Source of the DNA: Jatrophihabitans sp.
Lineage (GTDB): Bacteria > Actinomycetota > Actinomycetes > Mycobacteriales > Jatrophihabitantaceae
Direction: 5' to 3'
DNA length: 64,000 bases
Assembly: GCA_036389035.1 (NCBI GenBank)
Contig: DASVQQ010000010.1
Coordinates: forward strand, 124,001-188,000
Below, piece after piece: positions 35,359-43,156 of the stretch. The notes beneath the pieces were generated by a model. The model was not told where the DNA came from. It saw only the letters and a list, made by a program, of their open reading frames with translations, and did no database searches. A program made the translations under genes and the position numbers. Every line of letters starts with the position of its first letter. Positions within the stretch are counted from its first letter, which is position 1.

Positions 35359-35748
35359 TCAGGCCTTTCCGATGGGACGGCGGCCGAGGTCGGCCTCCCG
35401 GAAGACGTCGACCGGCTTGCGCAGCACGTCCTCGACATCGGTGCCCTGCCAGATCCAGCCGCCGGCCACCTTCATCAGGGCGATCAGTTGATCGTCCTGG
35501 CCGTTCTGGTAGAGCTGCTCGCAACTTTCGCACAGCGTCCAGAAGCTGGGCATTGTGTCGTCCTTGCCGAACCTCCGGAACTGCACCCGGTCAGTTGCCA
35601 GCGGGTGCACCCAGACCACGTCGGCTCCACCGCAGAACGCGCAGCTCTGGTCGGTTGCCGCATCCGGCGATCCGTCAGGGGAGGAGCGATGCTGATCTTG
35701 GCTGCCCTCATCGGCACTGTGCGCGCCGGTGTCAGGAGTTGAGGCCAC
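35359..35748 (-). CDS. Hypothetical protein with a CxxC...CxxC zinc-binding pair
   Basis: The product of about 129 residues has a polar, disordered N-terminal ~45 residues. A C-A-F-C ... L-C-E-S-C pair spaced by about 40 residues follows, probably one zinc site, with a conserved-looking tail W-I-W-Q-G-T-D-V-E. No family function is recognised. GTG 35748 is chosen because an AGGAGA tract lies about 12 bp upstream and no other start fits before the ordered part; the frame stays open much further upstream but into the structured intergenic DNA. It is convergent with the CIS ATPase gene, 48 bp away. Confidence 0.6.
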   Translation of the reverse strand: MASTPDTGAHSADEGSQDQHRSSPDGSPDAATDQSCAFCGGADVVWVHPLATDRVQFRRFGKDDTMPSFWTLCESCEQLYQNGQDDQLIALMKVAGGWIWQGTDVEDVLRKPVDVFREADLGRRPIGKA

Positions 35749-36080
35749 GGAGCGTAACTCTATCTCCTGCCAGCAGAGAATCGGGCGTTGTTTGCTGCAT
35801 AAACCCGCCCCAGTTCGACCACTTACCGTAATTGGTCGGTAACTAGTTTGCGGCTTGTGTGGCTCGCGTCGGCCTCGATACGCTGGCCTGGTACGGGGGT
35901 ACACGAGGGACGCAAGAGCAGTGGAAGCCCTGTCGCGATGGTACGGGGGTACCGGGTGTGACAGGGCTTCTCTGCGTTCGCGCGCGACAGTACCGACGGG
36001 TAGCCGAAGCTGGTGGGCGGCCTGCAAATCAGGCAGTTTGAAGGCATCCAAATCAGGCAACCCGGATTACCCTTGCCGGT
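35749..36080. other. 332-bp gap with nested inverted repeats and a 14-bp direct repeat
   Basis: This gap between the zinc-site gene and ohrR has much internal symmetry. The 14-mer TGGTACGGGGGTAC occurs at 35889-35902 and again at 35939-35952, exactly 50 bp apart. The second copy forms GGTAC-GGGG-GTACC and sits in the loop of a perfect 11-bp inverted repeat, GAAGCCCTGTC at 35924-35934 and GACAGGGCTTC at 35960-35970. Near 35815-35842 lie CGACCA/TGGTCG and TTACCG/CGGTAA arms. Close to ohrR an 11-bp direct repeat CAAATCAGGCA occurs at 36025-36035 and 36049-36059. No open frame here looks coding. Confidence 0.6.
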
Positions 36081-36536
36081 ATGACGGCGATGCGCGCGGA
36101 CGAGTTCTCCCAAGGTCTCGATGACCAGCTGTGCCTGGCGCTGTACCTGGCGTCCCGGGCCATGACAGCCACTTACCGCCCGGTCCTCGACGAGCTGAAG
36201 CTGACCTACCCGCAGTACCTGGTCCTGATGCTGTTGTGGGAGCAGGGGACCTCGTCGGTGGGCGAGATCGGCGCGCGGCTGCACCTGGAGTCCAACACCC
36301 TCTCGCCACTGGTCAAGCGGCTGGAGGCGCTGGAGCTGGTCACCAGGAGCCGACGGGCCGGTGACGAGCGGACCGTGGACGTGCAGCTGACCCGGCAGGG
36401 CAAGGCGATGCGGCGACGGGCTGCCGGGGTGCCGGCCCAGATCTGCGAGGCCACCGAGCTGGACGCGGCCAATCGGGCCCGACTGATCAAGAAGCTCCGC
36501 CGGCTGACCGAGGACCTGGAGAAGAAGCAGGGCTGA
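36081..36536 (+). CDS. ohrR: OhrR-type MarR-family peroxide-sensing repressor
   Basis: The 151-residue protein is a MarR winged-helix repressor of the OhrR branch: L-D-D-Q-L-C-L-A-L-Y places the peroxide-sensing cysteine at residue 18, followed by YRPVLDELKLTYPQYLVLM and the wing (NTLSPLVKRLEALELVTRSR). Oxidation of the cysteine by organic hydroperoxides releases such repressors from DNA. The neighbouring OsmC gene, with a perfect palindrome in its promoter, is the obvious target. ATG 36081 is used; ATG 36090 is possible. Confidence 0.9.
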   Translation: MTAMRADEFSQGLDDQLCLALYLASRAMTATYRPVLDELKLTYPQYLVLMLLWEQGTSSVGEIGARLHLESNTLSPLVKRLEALELVTRSRRAGDERTVDVQLTRQGKAMRRRAAGVPAQICEATELDAANRARLIKKLRRLTEDLEKKQG

Positions 36537-36610
36537 GCCTTGCGCCCGGCTGAGCCCCGAACTCCGGCAGCCAGGCCACCCGGCCGGGCGTCGCATTCCG
36601 CCTGGCTCAC

Positions 36611-36628
36611 TACATCGTGCACGATGTA
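36611..36628. promoter_or_regulatory. Perfect 18-bp palindrome, candidate OhrR operator
   Basis: TACATCGTGCACGATGTA is self-complementary over all 18 bases and lies 60 bp before the osmC start. The TACA...TGTA ends agree with inverted-repeat operators described for OhrR proteins. Being between ohrR and osmC, it most likely controls osmC expression. Confidence 0.65.
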
Positions 36629-36687
36629 ATCGGCTACGTTTGATACCCGAACACCCATGGATCAACTCGTCACTCGAAGGAGTAGTC

Positions 36688-37125
36688 ATGCCCACACGCG
36701 TCGCCCGAACCGCCTGGACCGGCACTTTGCAGGAAGGCTCCGGCCAGGTCGAGCTGAGCAGTTCGAAAGTGGGCACGTACGAGGTGTCCTTTCCCAGGCG
36801 TGCCGCTGACGAGGCTGGCGGCGTCACCAGCCCCGAGGAGCTCATCGCCGCCGCGCACTCGTCCTGCTTCGCGATGCAGCTGTCCGCGCTGATCGCCGAG
36901 GCCGGCGGTCAGCCGCGGAGCCTGGAGGTCACCGCCAACGTCTCACTCGGGCCGGACCCGGCCGGTGGCTTCCGGCTGACCGGCATCGCCCTCGAGGTGC
37001 ACGGTGAGGTCGAAGGCCTGGACAAGGCCGCCTTCGAGGCGGCGGCGCAGGCCGCCAAGCAGACCTGTCCGGTCAGCAAGGCCCTCACCGGGGTGCAGAT
37101 CACCCTGGACGCGACGCTGGACTGA
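36688..37125 (+). CDS. osmC: OsmC-family peroxiredoxin
   Basis: The 145-residue protein resembles E. coli OsmC: W.G.L..GSGQVEL start, N/TSPEELIAAAHSSCFAM with the reactive C60, and the second cysteine C127 in QTCPVSKAL. The thiol pair reduces organic hydroperoxides. Its length and motif spacing are those of OsmC more than of Ohr. A GAAGGAG ribosome site precedes ATG 36688. It forms a peroxide-response pair with the adjacent ohrR. Confidence 0.92.
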   Translation: MPTRVARTAWTGTLQEGSGQVELSSSKVGTYEVSFPRRAADEAGGVTSPEELIAAAHSSCFAMQLSALIAEAGGQPRSLEVTANVSLGPDPAGGFRLTGIALEVHGEVEGLDKAAFEAAAQAAKQTCPVSKALTGVQITLDATLD

Positions 37126-37126
37126 A

Positions 37127-37205
37127 CGCGGCTCAGCCGGCGTCGACGGCTTGCCGCGCGACGCGGTTGACCGATCGCGGCTTAGCCGGCGTCGACGGCT
37201 CGCCG
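37127..37205. repeat. Two near-identical 30-bp copies, 49 bp apart
   Basis: The segment around CGCGGCTCAGCCGGCGTCG at 37127-37156 recurs at 37176-37205 with about two changes. The second copy contains the stop codon and last codons of the leftward membrane-protein gene, so the first copy is a short duplication of that gene's 3' end. Confidence 0.6.
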
Positions 37206-37916
37206 GGCGGCCGCCAGCAAACCGGCGTCCTGGTTGTCCGAACGGCCCTCGACGAAGGCCGCTTCGGCCACCAGCACCCGCAGGCCGTCCTGCCGGGACG
37301 CGAACGCGGCCACCGGCAACTTGCTCGGCGAACCCGGATAGCGGGTGCCCTCGCGCAGCAGGTCGTTGATGTTGCCGGTGCCGTCCGCGGTCACCAGACG
37401 GAGGTAGTCGGCGGCCTGGGTCGGGCTGTCGAAGAGAACCGTGCTGGCAGCCACCACCACGCCGCGGCCGTCCTGTTCGGTGCTGAACAGGCTTCGGCGC
37501 ACCGACGAGCACGGCGTCCTGGTGAAGAAGACCTGCACCTGCCCGTAGGAGTGCGCCACGCAGTTGAGCTGGTCATCGCTGGCCCGCAGCACCCAATCGG
37601 CGGCAGCCGGACCGGTCGATGAGCTGCTCGGGCTGGCGGACGGTGTCGGGCCGGCGGGCGAGGTCGGGCTGGCGGACGGTGTCGGGCCGGCGGGCGAGCT
37701 CGAGCCGGTCGCCGCGGTCGACGGGCCGGTCGTCGGGGCGCTCACCGGCTGGTTCGTCGGGCGGTGGCCGTCGAAGGTGAGCAAGCCGATCAGCACGATC
37801 AGGCTGACCACCAGCCAACCGGCCACCACGGCAAGAGCCAGCTTCAGCCGGCTGCGCGGCGGCGGCTCCCGCTCGTCCCAGTCCTCATCGGGTTGGGTCA
37901 GCCAGCTCACGGGCAC
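37182..37916 (-). CDS. Membrane-anchored protein with Pro/Ser-rich stalk, function unknown
   Basis: The product of about 244 residues starts with a short acidic cytosolic part (WLTQPDEDWDER). A membrane helix follows (LKLALAVVAGWLVVSLIVLIGLL, about residues 25-47), then a Thr/Ser/Pro-rich stalk with the repeated unit SPAGPTPSASP, and an outer domain of ~130 residues with two cysteines (NCVAHSYGQ and RTPCSS) that could pair. No family is recognised. GTG 37916 is chosen; GTG 37910 would remove two residues. Its 3' end is partly duplicated just downstream at 37127-37156. Confidence 0.65.
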   Translation of the reverse strand: MPVSWLTQPDEDWDEREPPPRSRLKLALAVVAGWLVVSLIVLIGLLTFDGHRPTNQPVSAPTTGPSTAATGSSSPAGPTPSASPTSPAGPTPSASPSSSSTGPAAADWVLRASDDQLNCVAHSYGQVQVFFTRTPCSSVRRSLFSTEQDGRGVVVAASTVLFDSPTQAADYLRLVTADGTGNINDLLREGTRYPGSPSKLPVAAFASRQDGLRVLVAEAAFVEGRSDNQDAGLLAAARRAVDAG

Positions 37917-38010
37917 ACCGTAACGCCTCGGCGCAGGCCGGGCCCGGCGTGCGACCGTGCCGGGCCGCCCCACAACCCGGGATGCGACATCATGAGCGCC
38001 TGAGCGCCGT

Positions 38011-38056
38011 GGTCGAAACAGTGATAGGGAACTCGCGGTCGAACAGTGATAGGGAA
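38011..38056. repeat. Tandem 20-bp direct repeat upstream of the amine oxidase gene
   Basis: GGTCGAAACAGTGATAGGGA at 38011-38030 is followed by a copy lacking one A at 38037-38055, with a 26-bp period. It lies about 70 bp before the oxidase start and could be a pair of regulator sites. Confidence 0.55.
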
Positions 38057-38122
38057 GATGGGAAGCGCAGCGACCTGACGGCGATGAGCGGTCGCGCGAA
38101 GAGCGTGGTGGGGAGGGACGTG

Positions 38123-39289
38123 ATGGGCGACTACGACGTGATCGTCGTCGGGTTGGGCGCGATGGGCTCGGCGGCGGCCTATTCGCTGGCCACCCGGGGC
38201 CAGCGGGTGCTGGGAATCGAGCAGTTCACCCCCGCGCATACGCTGGGCTCCTCGCACGGCGGCACCCGGATCGTGCGCAAGGCGTACTTCGAGAAACCGG
38301 ACTACGTGCCGCTGCTGATCCGGGCCTACCAGCTGTGGGACGAGCTGTCGGCGGCTTTCGGCACCCAGCTGTTCACGCGGTGCGGCGCGCTGATGATCGG
38401 CCGGCCGGGCAGCGCGGTGGTCTCGGGGACCCTGGCTTCGGCCCGTCACTGGTCGCTGCCGCACGAGGTGCTCGACCCGGCCGGCCTGCGAGCCAAGTAC
38501 CCGCAGTTCGCGCTCGACGAGGACCAGCTGGCGGTCTTCGAAGCCGACGCCGGTTTCGTCCAGCCCGAGGTCAGCGTGCGGGCCAACCTCGAGCTGGCTG
38601 CCGCCGCCGGCGCCGAGCTGCGGTTCGACACCGCGGTCGAGCAGCTCGAGGTGAGGCCGGATGGGGTGCACCTGGCGGCCGGCGGTGAGCAACTGCGCGC
38701 GTCGCGGGTGGTGGTCGCCACCGGCGCCTGGGCCGGCCGGCTGGCCGGCCCGGACAGCTACCCGATCAAGGTGCAGCGCCAGACGGTGCACTGGCTGCGG
38801 CCGCGCACCTCGGCGGCCGACTTCGACGCCGAGCGCTTTCCGGTGTACATGTGGAGCCTGCCGGTACCCGCCGGGGCGGACCGCCTCGAGCTGTACGGGT
38901 TTCCGCATCAGCCCGGTGACGAGGGTGTCAAAGCCGCGCTGTATCACGACTGGTTGGACCCCGACGTCGATCCCGACACGATCCGCCGGACGGTGGCGGA
39001 GTCGGAGTGCCGGACAGTTCAGCAGCTGCTGGACCCCGTCCTGCCCGACCTTGCCGGCGAGTGCGTGAGCAGTCAGGTGTGCATGTATGCCGGCGCCCCG
39101 GACGACGACTTCGTGCTCGGCGTCCACCCCGGCTCATCGGGGCGGATGGTGGTGGCGCTGGGGTTCTCCGGGCACGGCTTCAAGTTCGTCCCGGTGGTGG
39201 GCGAGATCGTGGCCGACCTGGTGATCGACGGTTCCACCAGGCACGACATCGGCTTTCTGTCACCCGAGCGGTTCGCCGGCCGGCGATGA
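38123..39289 (+). CDS. FAD-dependent amine oxidase, sarcosine/N-methyltryptophan oxidase type
   Basis: The 388-residue enzyme starts with the Rossmann FAD motif V-V-G-L-G-A-M-G-S and the GGTRIVRKAYFE segment typical of monomeric sarcosine oxidase and SolA. Cys320 in S-Q-V-C-M-Y-A-G is the residue that binds FAD covalently in monomeric sarcosine oxidase, and the closing GFSGHGFKFVP motif is present. It should demethylate an N-methyl amino acid to give formaldehyde and peroxide; the exact substrate is open. A GGGAGGGA site precedes ATG 38123. It overlaps the glycerate kinase start (ATGA). Confidence 0.88.
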   Translation: MGDYDVIVVGLGAMGSAAAYSLATRGQRVLGIEQFTPAHTLGSSHGGTRIVRKAYFEKPDYVPLLIRAYQLWDELSAAFGTQLFTRCGALMIGRPGSAVVSGTLASARHWSLPHEVLDPAGLRAKYPQFALDEDQLAVFEADAGFVQPEVSVRANLELAAAAGAELRFDTAVEQLEVRPDGVHLAAGGEQLRASRVVVATGAWAGRLAGPDSYPIKVQRQTVHWLRPRTSAADFDAERFPVYMWSLPVPAGADRLELYGFPHQPGDEGVKAALYHDWLDPDVDPDTIRRTVAESECRTVQQLLDPVLPDLAGECVSSQVCMYAGAPDDDFVLGVHPGSSGRMVVALGFSGHGFKFVPVVGEIVADLVIDGSTRHDIGFLSPERFAGRR

Positions 39290-40377
39290 GACTTCGGGTG
39301 CTGATCGCACCGGACAAGTTCAAGGGCAGCCTGGAGGCGCCGGCCGCCGCCGCGGCGCTGGCCCAGGGCTGGCACTCGGTCCGACCGGGCGATGAGCTGG
39401 CAGTGCTGCCGATGGCCGACGGCGGCGACGGCACGCTGGCCGTGCTGGCGGCCGGCCGGCCCGCCAGCTGGGTGACGGTGCCCACCGTGGACGCCGTCGG
39501 CAACCCCCGGCTCGGCCGTTACCTGCGCGCGGGTGACACCGCCGCCGTCGAGCTCGCCGAGATCTGCGGCATCGCCGGGCTCAGCAAGCTGGATCCGATG
39601 GGCTCGCACACGCTGGGCCTGGGAATCGTGCTGGCGGCGGCACTGCGCTCCGGCGCCCGCGGCCTGGTGGTCGCGCTCGGGGGCTCGGCCTCGACCGACG
39701 GCGGAGCGGGCGCGCTGTCGGCGCTGGGGGCACGGTTGGTGGGCGAGGACGGCCGGTTGCCACCCGGCGGCCGGGGGCTGACCCGGCTGGTGGCGGTGCG
39801 CGCCGACCGGCTGGCGCCGGTGCCACCCGACGGGGTCCGGGTGCTGGTCGACGTGCAGGCCCCGCTGTTCGGGCCGTCCGGCGGCGCCTTCGCTTTCGGC
39901 CCGCAGAAGGGCGCCGACCGGGAAGAGATGCTCGAACTGGACCGCGGGCTGCGCCGGTTGGCGGCGGTGCTGGGAACCGACCCGGACCAGCCCGGCTGCG
40001 GAGCGGCCGGTGGCACCGGGTACGGGCTGGCGTACTGGGGCGGCCGGCTGACCCCCGGCGCCCCCACCATCGGCCAGCTGGTCGGGCTGCCGGAGGCGGT
40101 GCGGCGGGCTGACCTGGTGCTCACCGGGGAGGGCCGTTTCGACGCCAGCTCGCTGACCGGCAAGACCTGCGGGCACGTGCTGGAAACAGCTGCTCGCAGT
40201 GGCGTGCCGGCGCTGGTGGTGGCCGGCTCGATCGCCGATGAGATGGCGACCGCGGCGGCCGGCACCGGCCTGCTCAGCCTGACCGAGCTGGCGGGCTCGG
40301 CGCTGGCCGCCCAGCAGGATCCGGTCCGGTGGCTGGCTGAGGCCGGTCGGCAGGCCGCCGAGGCAACCACCCGCTGA
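39286..40377 (+). CDS. Glycerate kinase
   Basis: The 363-residue protein has the hallmark start LIAPDKFKGSLEA and ADGGDGTL, the GLGIVLAAALRSGARGLVVALGGSASTDGGAG block, and QKGAD and GEGRFDASSLTGK. These define the GarK/GlxK glycerate kinase family, which phosphorylates D-glycerate to 2-phosphoglycerate. ATG 39286 overlaps the oxidase stop, so the two are co-translated. A serine/glycine-related catabolic link with the amine oxidase is possible: sarcosine demethylation gives glycine. Confidence 0.93.
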   Translation: MRLRVLIAPDKFKGSLEAPAAAAALAQGWHSVRPGDELAVLPMADGGDGTLAVLAAGRPASWVTVPTVDAVGNPRLGRYLRAGDTAAVELAEICGIAGLSKLDPMGSHTLGLGIVLAAALRSGARGLVVALGGSASTDGGAGALSALGARLVGEDGRLPPGGRGLTRLVAVRADRLAPVPPDGVRVLVDVQAPLFGPSGGAFAFGPQKGADREEMLELDRGLRRLAAVLGTDPDQPGCGAAGGTGYGLAYWGGRLTPGAPTIGQLVGLPEAVRRADLVLTGEGRFDASSLTGKTCGHVLETAARSGVPALVVAGSIADEMATAAAGTGLLSLTELAGSALAAQQDPVRWLAEAGRQAAEATTR

Positions 40378-40389
40378 GGCGGGGCCGGC

Positions 40390-41463
40390 TCAGGCCTGGT
40401 CGGTGGCCGGGAACACCAGCTCGCGGACCAGCACCCGCAGGATCAGTGCCAGCGGCACCCCGAACAGCGCGCCCGGGACCCCGAATATCGCCCCGCCGAG
40501 GATCACCGACGGCAACGTGATCACGCCGGGCAGCTGGACGGAGAACTTCATCACCCGCGGCTGGATCAGGTAGTCCTCGAACAGCCGGTAGCCGAGGTAG
40601 AAGACCAGGGTGGCGATCGCGGTGGGCAGGCTGACCGACAAGGACACCAATGTCACCACCACCCCGCCGACGGTGGAGCCGATCACCGGCACCAGCGACA
40701 GCACCGTCACCAGCGCCCCCAGCAGCACCGCGTACGGGATTCCCCAGGCCAGCGACCAGATCGAGGTGGCCAGCCCGCACAGCACCGCGATCATCACCGT
40801 GGACAGCATGAACCGCCCGACCTGCACGATGAGCTCGTCGAGGATGCGGGCGGTGCGGACCTGGCGCGAGGCGGGCACGGCCTTGAGGGCGAGCTCTCGC
40901 AGGTGAGGCAACCCGATGGCGAAGTACAGCGACAGGAACGCCACCACCACGATGTCGGTGACCGCGGTGAACAGCAACGTCCCGCCGGTCAGGACGTAGT
41001 CGAAGAAATCACTGGGGTTGACCGAACCGTTCGAGGGCTCGGTGGCAGCGGCCGCGATCTGGTCACCGAGCGAGCCCAGGTGGCTGGCGGCGTCGCGGAT
41101 CAGCTCCGGCCCGGACTCGACCAGCTGCGGCAGCTGGGTGCTGGCGGCATTGACGGCCAGCACGATCGGAGCGGTGAGCAACGCCACGACGGCCAGCCAG
41201 GTCAGCAGCGCGGCGACCGCTCGCCGCATTCCGCGCCGCTGCAGAAAGGAGATCATCGGATCGAGCGTGACGCCGATCAGCAGCGAGAACGCCAGCAGGT
41301 ACAGGATCGTGCGGAGCTGCTCGACGATCCGGAAACCCAGGTAGGCGACCCCGACCCCGACGGCGAACCAGCAGGCGAACGCGATGACCGAGCGCGGTCG
41401 GCGGACGTTCACCACTTCCTCGACCGGCTGCGCGCCGATCGGGACGGCGCCCTTGGCATCCAT
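40390..41463 (-). CDS. AI-2E-family transporter-like membrane protein
   Basis: The 357-residue integral membrane protein has the family's pattern: paired N-terminal helices (VIAFACWFAVGVGVAYLGF and TILYLLAFSLLIGVTLDP), two further helices around ALLTWLAVVALLTAPIVLAV, a large outer loop, then a C-terminal group ending GVITLPSVILGGAIFGVPGALFGVPLALIL. Members export diverse small molecules and some act as Na+/H+ antiporters, so no substrate is given. ATG 41463 is used; the frame is open upstream but without similarity. It is convergent with glycerate kinase. Confidence 0.85.
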   Translation of the reverse strand: MDAKGAVPIGAQPVEEVVNVRRPRSVIAFACWFAVGVGVAYLGFRIVEQLRTILYLLAFSLLIGVTLDPMISFLQRRGMRRAVAALLTWLAVVALLTAPIVLAVNAASTQLPQLVESGPELIRDAASHLGSLGDQIAAAATEPSNGSVNPSDFFDYVLTGGTLLFTAVTDIVVVAFLSLYFAIGLPHLRELALKAVPASRQVRTARILDELIVQVGRFMLSTVMIAVLCGLATSIWSLAWGIPYAVLLGALVTVLSLVPVIGSTVGGVVVTLVSLSVSLPTAIATLVFYLGYRLFEDYLIQPRVMKFSVQLPGVITLPSVILGGAIFGVPGALFGVPLALILRVLVRELVFPATDQA

Positions 41464-41510
41464 GCGGCACAGGCTAGTGGAGGCAGGCCCTGATCCGGGG
41501 CTGTCCGCGC

Positions 41511-42602
41511 CTACTGGAACTGCAGGCTGACCTCGGGGGTCGCCGGGTGCGACTGGCAGGCCAGCACCAACCCGGCGGCCAGCTCTTCGGGCTCCAGGGC
41601 GTAGTTGCGGGTCATCTTGACCGAACCGGCGGTCACCAGCGCCCGGCAGGTTCCGCAGACACCGCCCTTGCAGGCGTAGGGCGCGTCCGGGCGGTTGGCC
41701 AGCACCGCGTCGAGGATGCTGGGGCCGGTGTAGCCGACCGGGACCGTCGAGGTCCGGCCGGACAGCGTGACCGTCACCTGGCTGCGGTCGGAGTCGGCAT
41801 GCTCGGATACCGCCACGACCGGTTCCGGCGGCTCGTCGCCGACGTAGAACAGCTCGGAGTGCACGGCGGTGCTGGCCACCCCACCGGCTACCAGCGCGGC
41901 GCGGACGGTCGAGACCATGCCGAGCGGACCGCACAGGTACCACTCGTCGGCGTCCTTGCACAGGCCGTCCAGCAGGATGTTGACCTTGTCCTCGTCGATC
42001 CGCCCGGTCAGCAGGTCAGACAGTTGCGGTTCGGCCGACAGCACGTGCAGCAGGGTGAACCGGCTCGGGTAGCGGTTCTTCAGGTCAGCCAGCTCTTCCA
42101 GGAACATCACGTCGTTGGAGGTCCGGTTGCCATAGACCAGGGTGAGCCGGCTGGCGGGCTCGGTGCGCAGGATCGAGGCGACGATCGAGAGCACCGGTGT
42201 GATTCCCGAGCCGGCGGCCAGGCAGCTGACATGGCGCTCGTTGTCCGGCGACACCAGGGTGCCGAACCGGCCGGCCGGGGTCATCACCTCGATCGCGTCA
42301 CCGGGTCGCAGATCGCCGGTGAGCCAGCCGGAGAACAGCCCGCTGGCGATCCGCTTGACCCCGATCCGTAGCTCGCCGCGCTCGGTCAGATCCGCGGGCG
42401 TCGAGCAGATCGAGTAGGTCCGGCGCTCCTCCTGGCCGGCTGTCGCGCCAGCGCCGTCGGTCCTCCGGCGCAGGGTCAGGTGCTGGCCCGGCGTGAAGGC
42501 GTACTCCGGGCGCAGCTCGGCCGGCACCGTGAAATGCACCGCGCAGGCCTCGGCGGTCAGCGGTTCGACGCGAGCGACGGTGAGGGGATGAAAGCCGCTC
42601 AC
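41511..42602 (-). CDS. paaE: Phenylacetyl-CoA epoxidase reductase subunit PaaE
   Basis: The 363-residue protein feeds electrons from NADPH to the PaaAC oxygenase. Order of domains: FAD-binding ferredoxin-reductase domain (residues ~1-105, R-T-Y-S-I-C-S), NAD-binding domain (~110-235, G-S-G-I-T-P, LVYGNRTSNDVMFLEEL), then a plant-type [2Fe-2S] ferredoxin (C-K-G-G-V-C-G-T-C-R, with the last cysteine in LACQSHP). GTG 42602 overlaps the paaD stop (GTGA). It is the last gene of paaABCDE. Confidence 0.94.
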   Translation of the reverse strand: MSGFHPLTVARVEPLTAEACAVHFTVPAELRPEYAFTPGQHLTLRRRTDGAGATAGQEERRTYSICSTPADLTERGELRIGVKRIASGLFSGWLTGDLRPGDAIEVMTPAGRFGTLVSPDNERHVSCLAAGSGITPVLSIVASILRTEPASRLTLVYGNRTSNDVMFLEELADLKNRYPSRFTLLHVLSAEPQLSDLLTGRIDEDKVNILLDGLCKDADEWYLCGPLGMVSTVRAALVAGGVASTAVHSELFYVGDEPPEPVVAVSEHADSDRSQVTVTLSGRTSTVPVGYTGPSILDAVLANRPDAPYACKGGVCGTCRALVTAGSVKMTRNYALEPEELAAGLVLACQSHPATPEVSLQFQ

Positions 42603-43156
42603 AGCGATTTGAATTCGTCGAACGGCTCGGCGCAGCCGCGGCAACGGCGCAGGGACTTGCACGGCGTGGAACCGAACTGGCTGACCAGCTCGGTGTCAGC
42701 CGATCCGCAGCGCGGGCAGCGGACGGCCTCGGCCGGCTCCATGGCAGCGCGGGTGGCGGGCCTGCTGCCGAGCTGCACCGCGACTGGCCCGGTTCGGGTG
42801 GGCCGCGGCGGAGCGATGCCGTAGTCGCGCAGCTTGGCCTTGCCGTCCTCGGTGATCCAGTCGGTGGTCCAGGCCGGCGCCAGCTCGATGACCACCCGGG
42901 TCCGCGGATCGACCTTGCGGGTCTGGTCCAGCACGTCCTGGCGGATCGCCTCGGTCGCGGGGCAACCGGAGTAGGTCGGGGTCAGCACCACCTCGGGCAG
43001 GCCGTCCGCGGCGAACCGGACGTCGCGCAGGATGCCCAGATCAGCGATGGTCAGCACCGGTATCTCAGGGTCGGGGACCTCCGCGGCGGCCAGTCGCAGC
43101 GCCGCCAGCCGTTCCAAGGCGGAGTCGGTCGTGCCTGTCTCAACGGTGGTCACCAC
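42599..43156 (-). CDS. paaD: Phenylacetate pathway protein PaaD (SufT/MIP18-like)
   Basis: The 185-residue protein has the MIP18/DUF59 domain (VPDPEIPVLTIADLGILRDV, then TPTYSGCPATEAI) with a conserved cysteine in SGCPA. Its C-terminal zinc ribbon is C-P-R-C-G ... C-R-G-C. PaaD is thought to help mature the iron-sulfur or diiron centres of the PaaABCE epoxidase. A GTG start overlaps the end of paaC, and the stop overlaps paaE. Confidence 0.94.
   Translation of the reverse strand: MVTTVETGTTDSALERLAALRLAAAEVPDPEIPVLTIADLGILRDVRFAADGLPEVVLTPTYSGCPATEAIRQDVLDQTRKVDPRTRVVIELAPAWTTDWITEDGKAKLRDYGIAPPRPTRTGPVAVQLGSRPATRAAMEPAEAVRCPRCGSADTELVSQFGSTPCKSLRRCRGCAEPFDEFKSL

Noticed and set aside
37127..37205. 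Repeat pair as an attachment site
   Set aside because: It is only a local duplication of a gene end; no integrase, tRNA or mobile gene is near.
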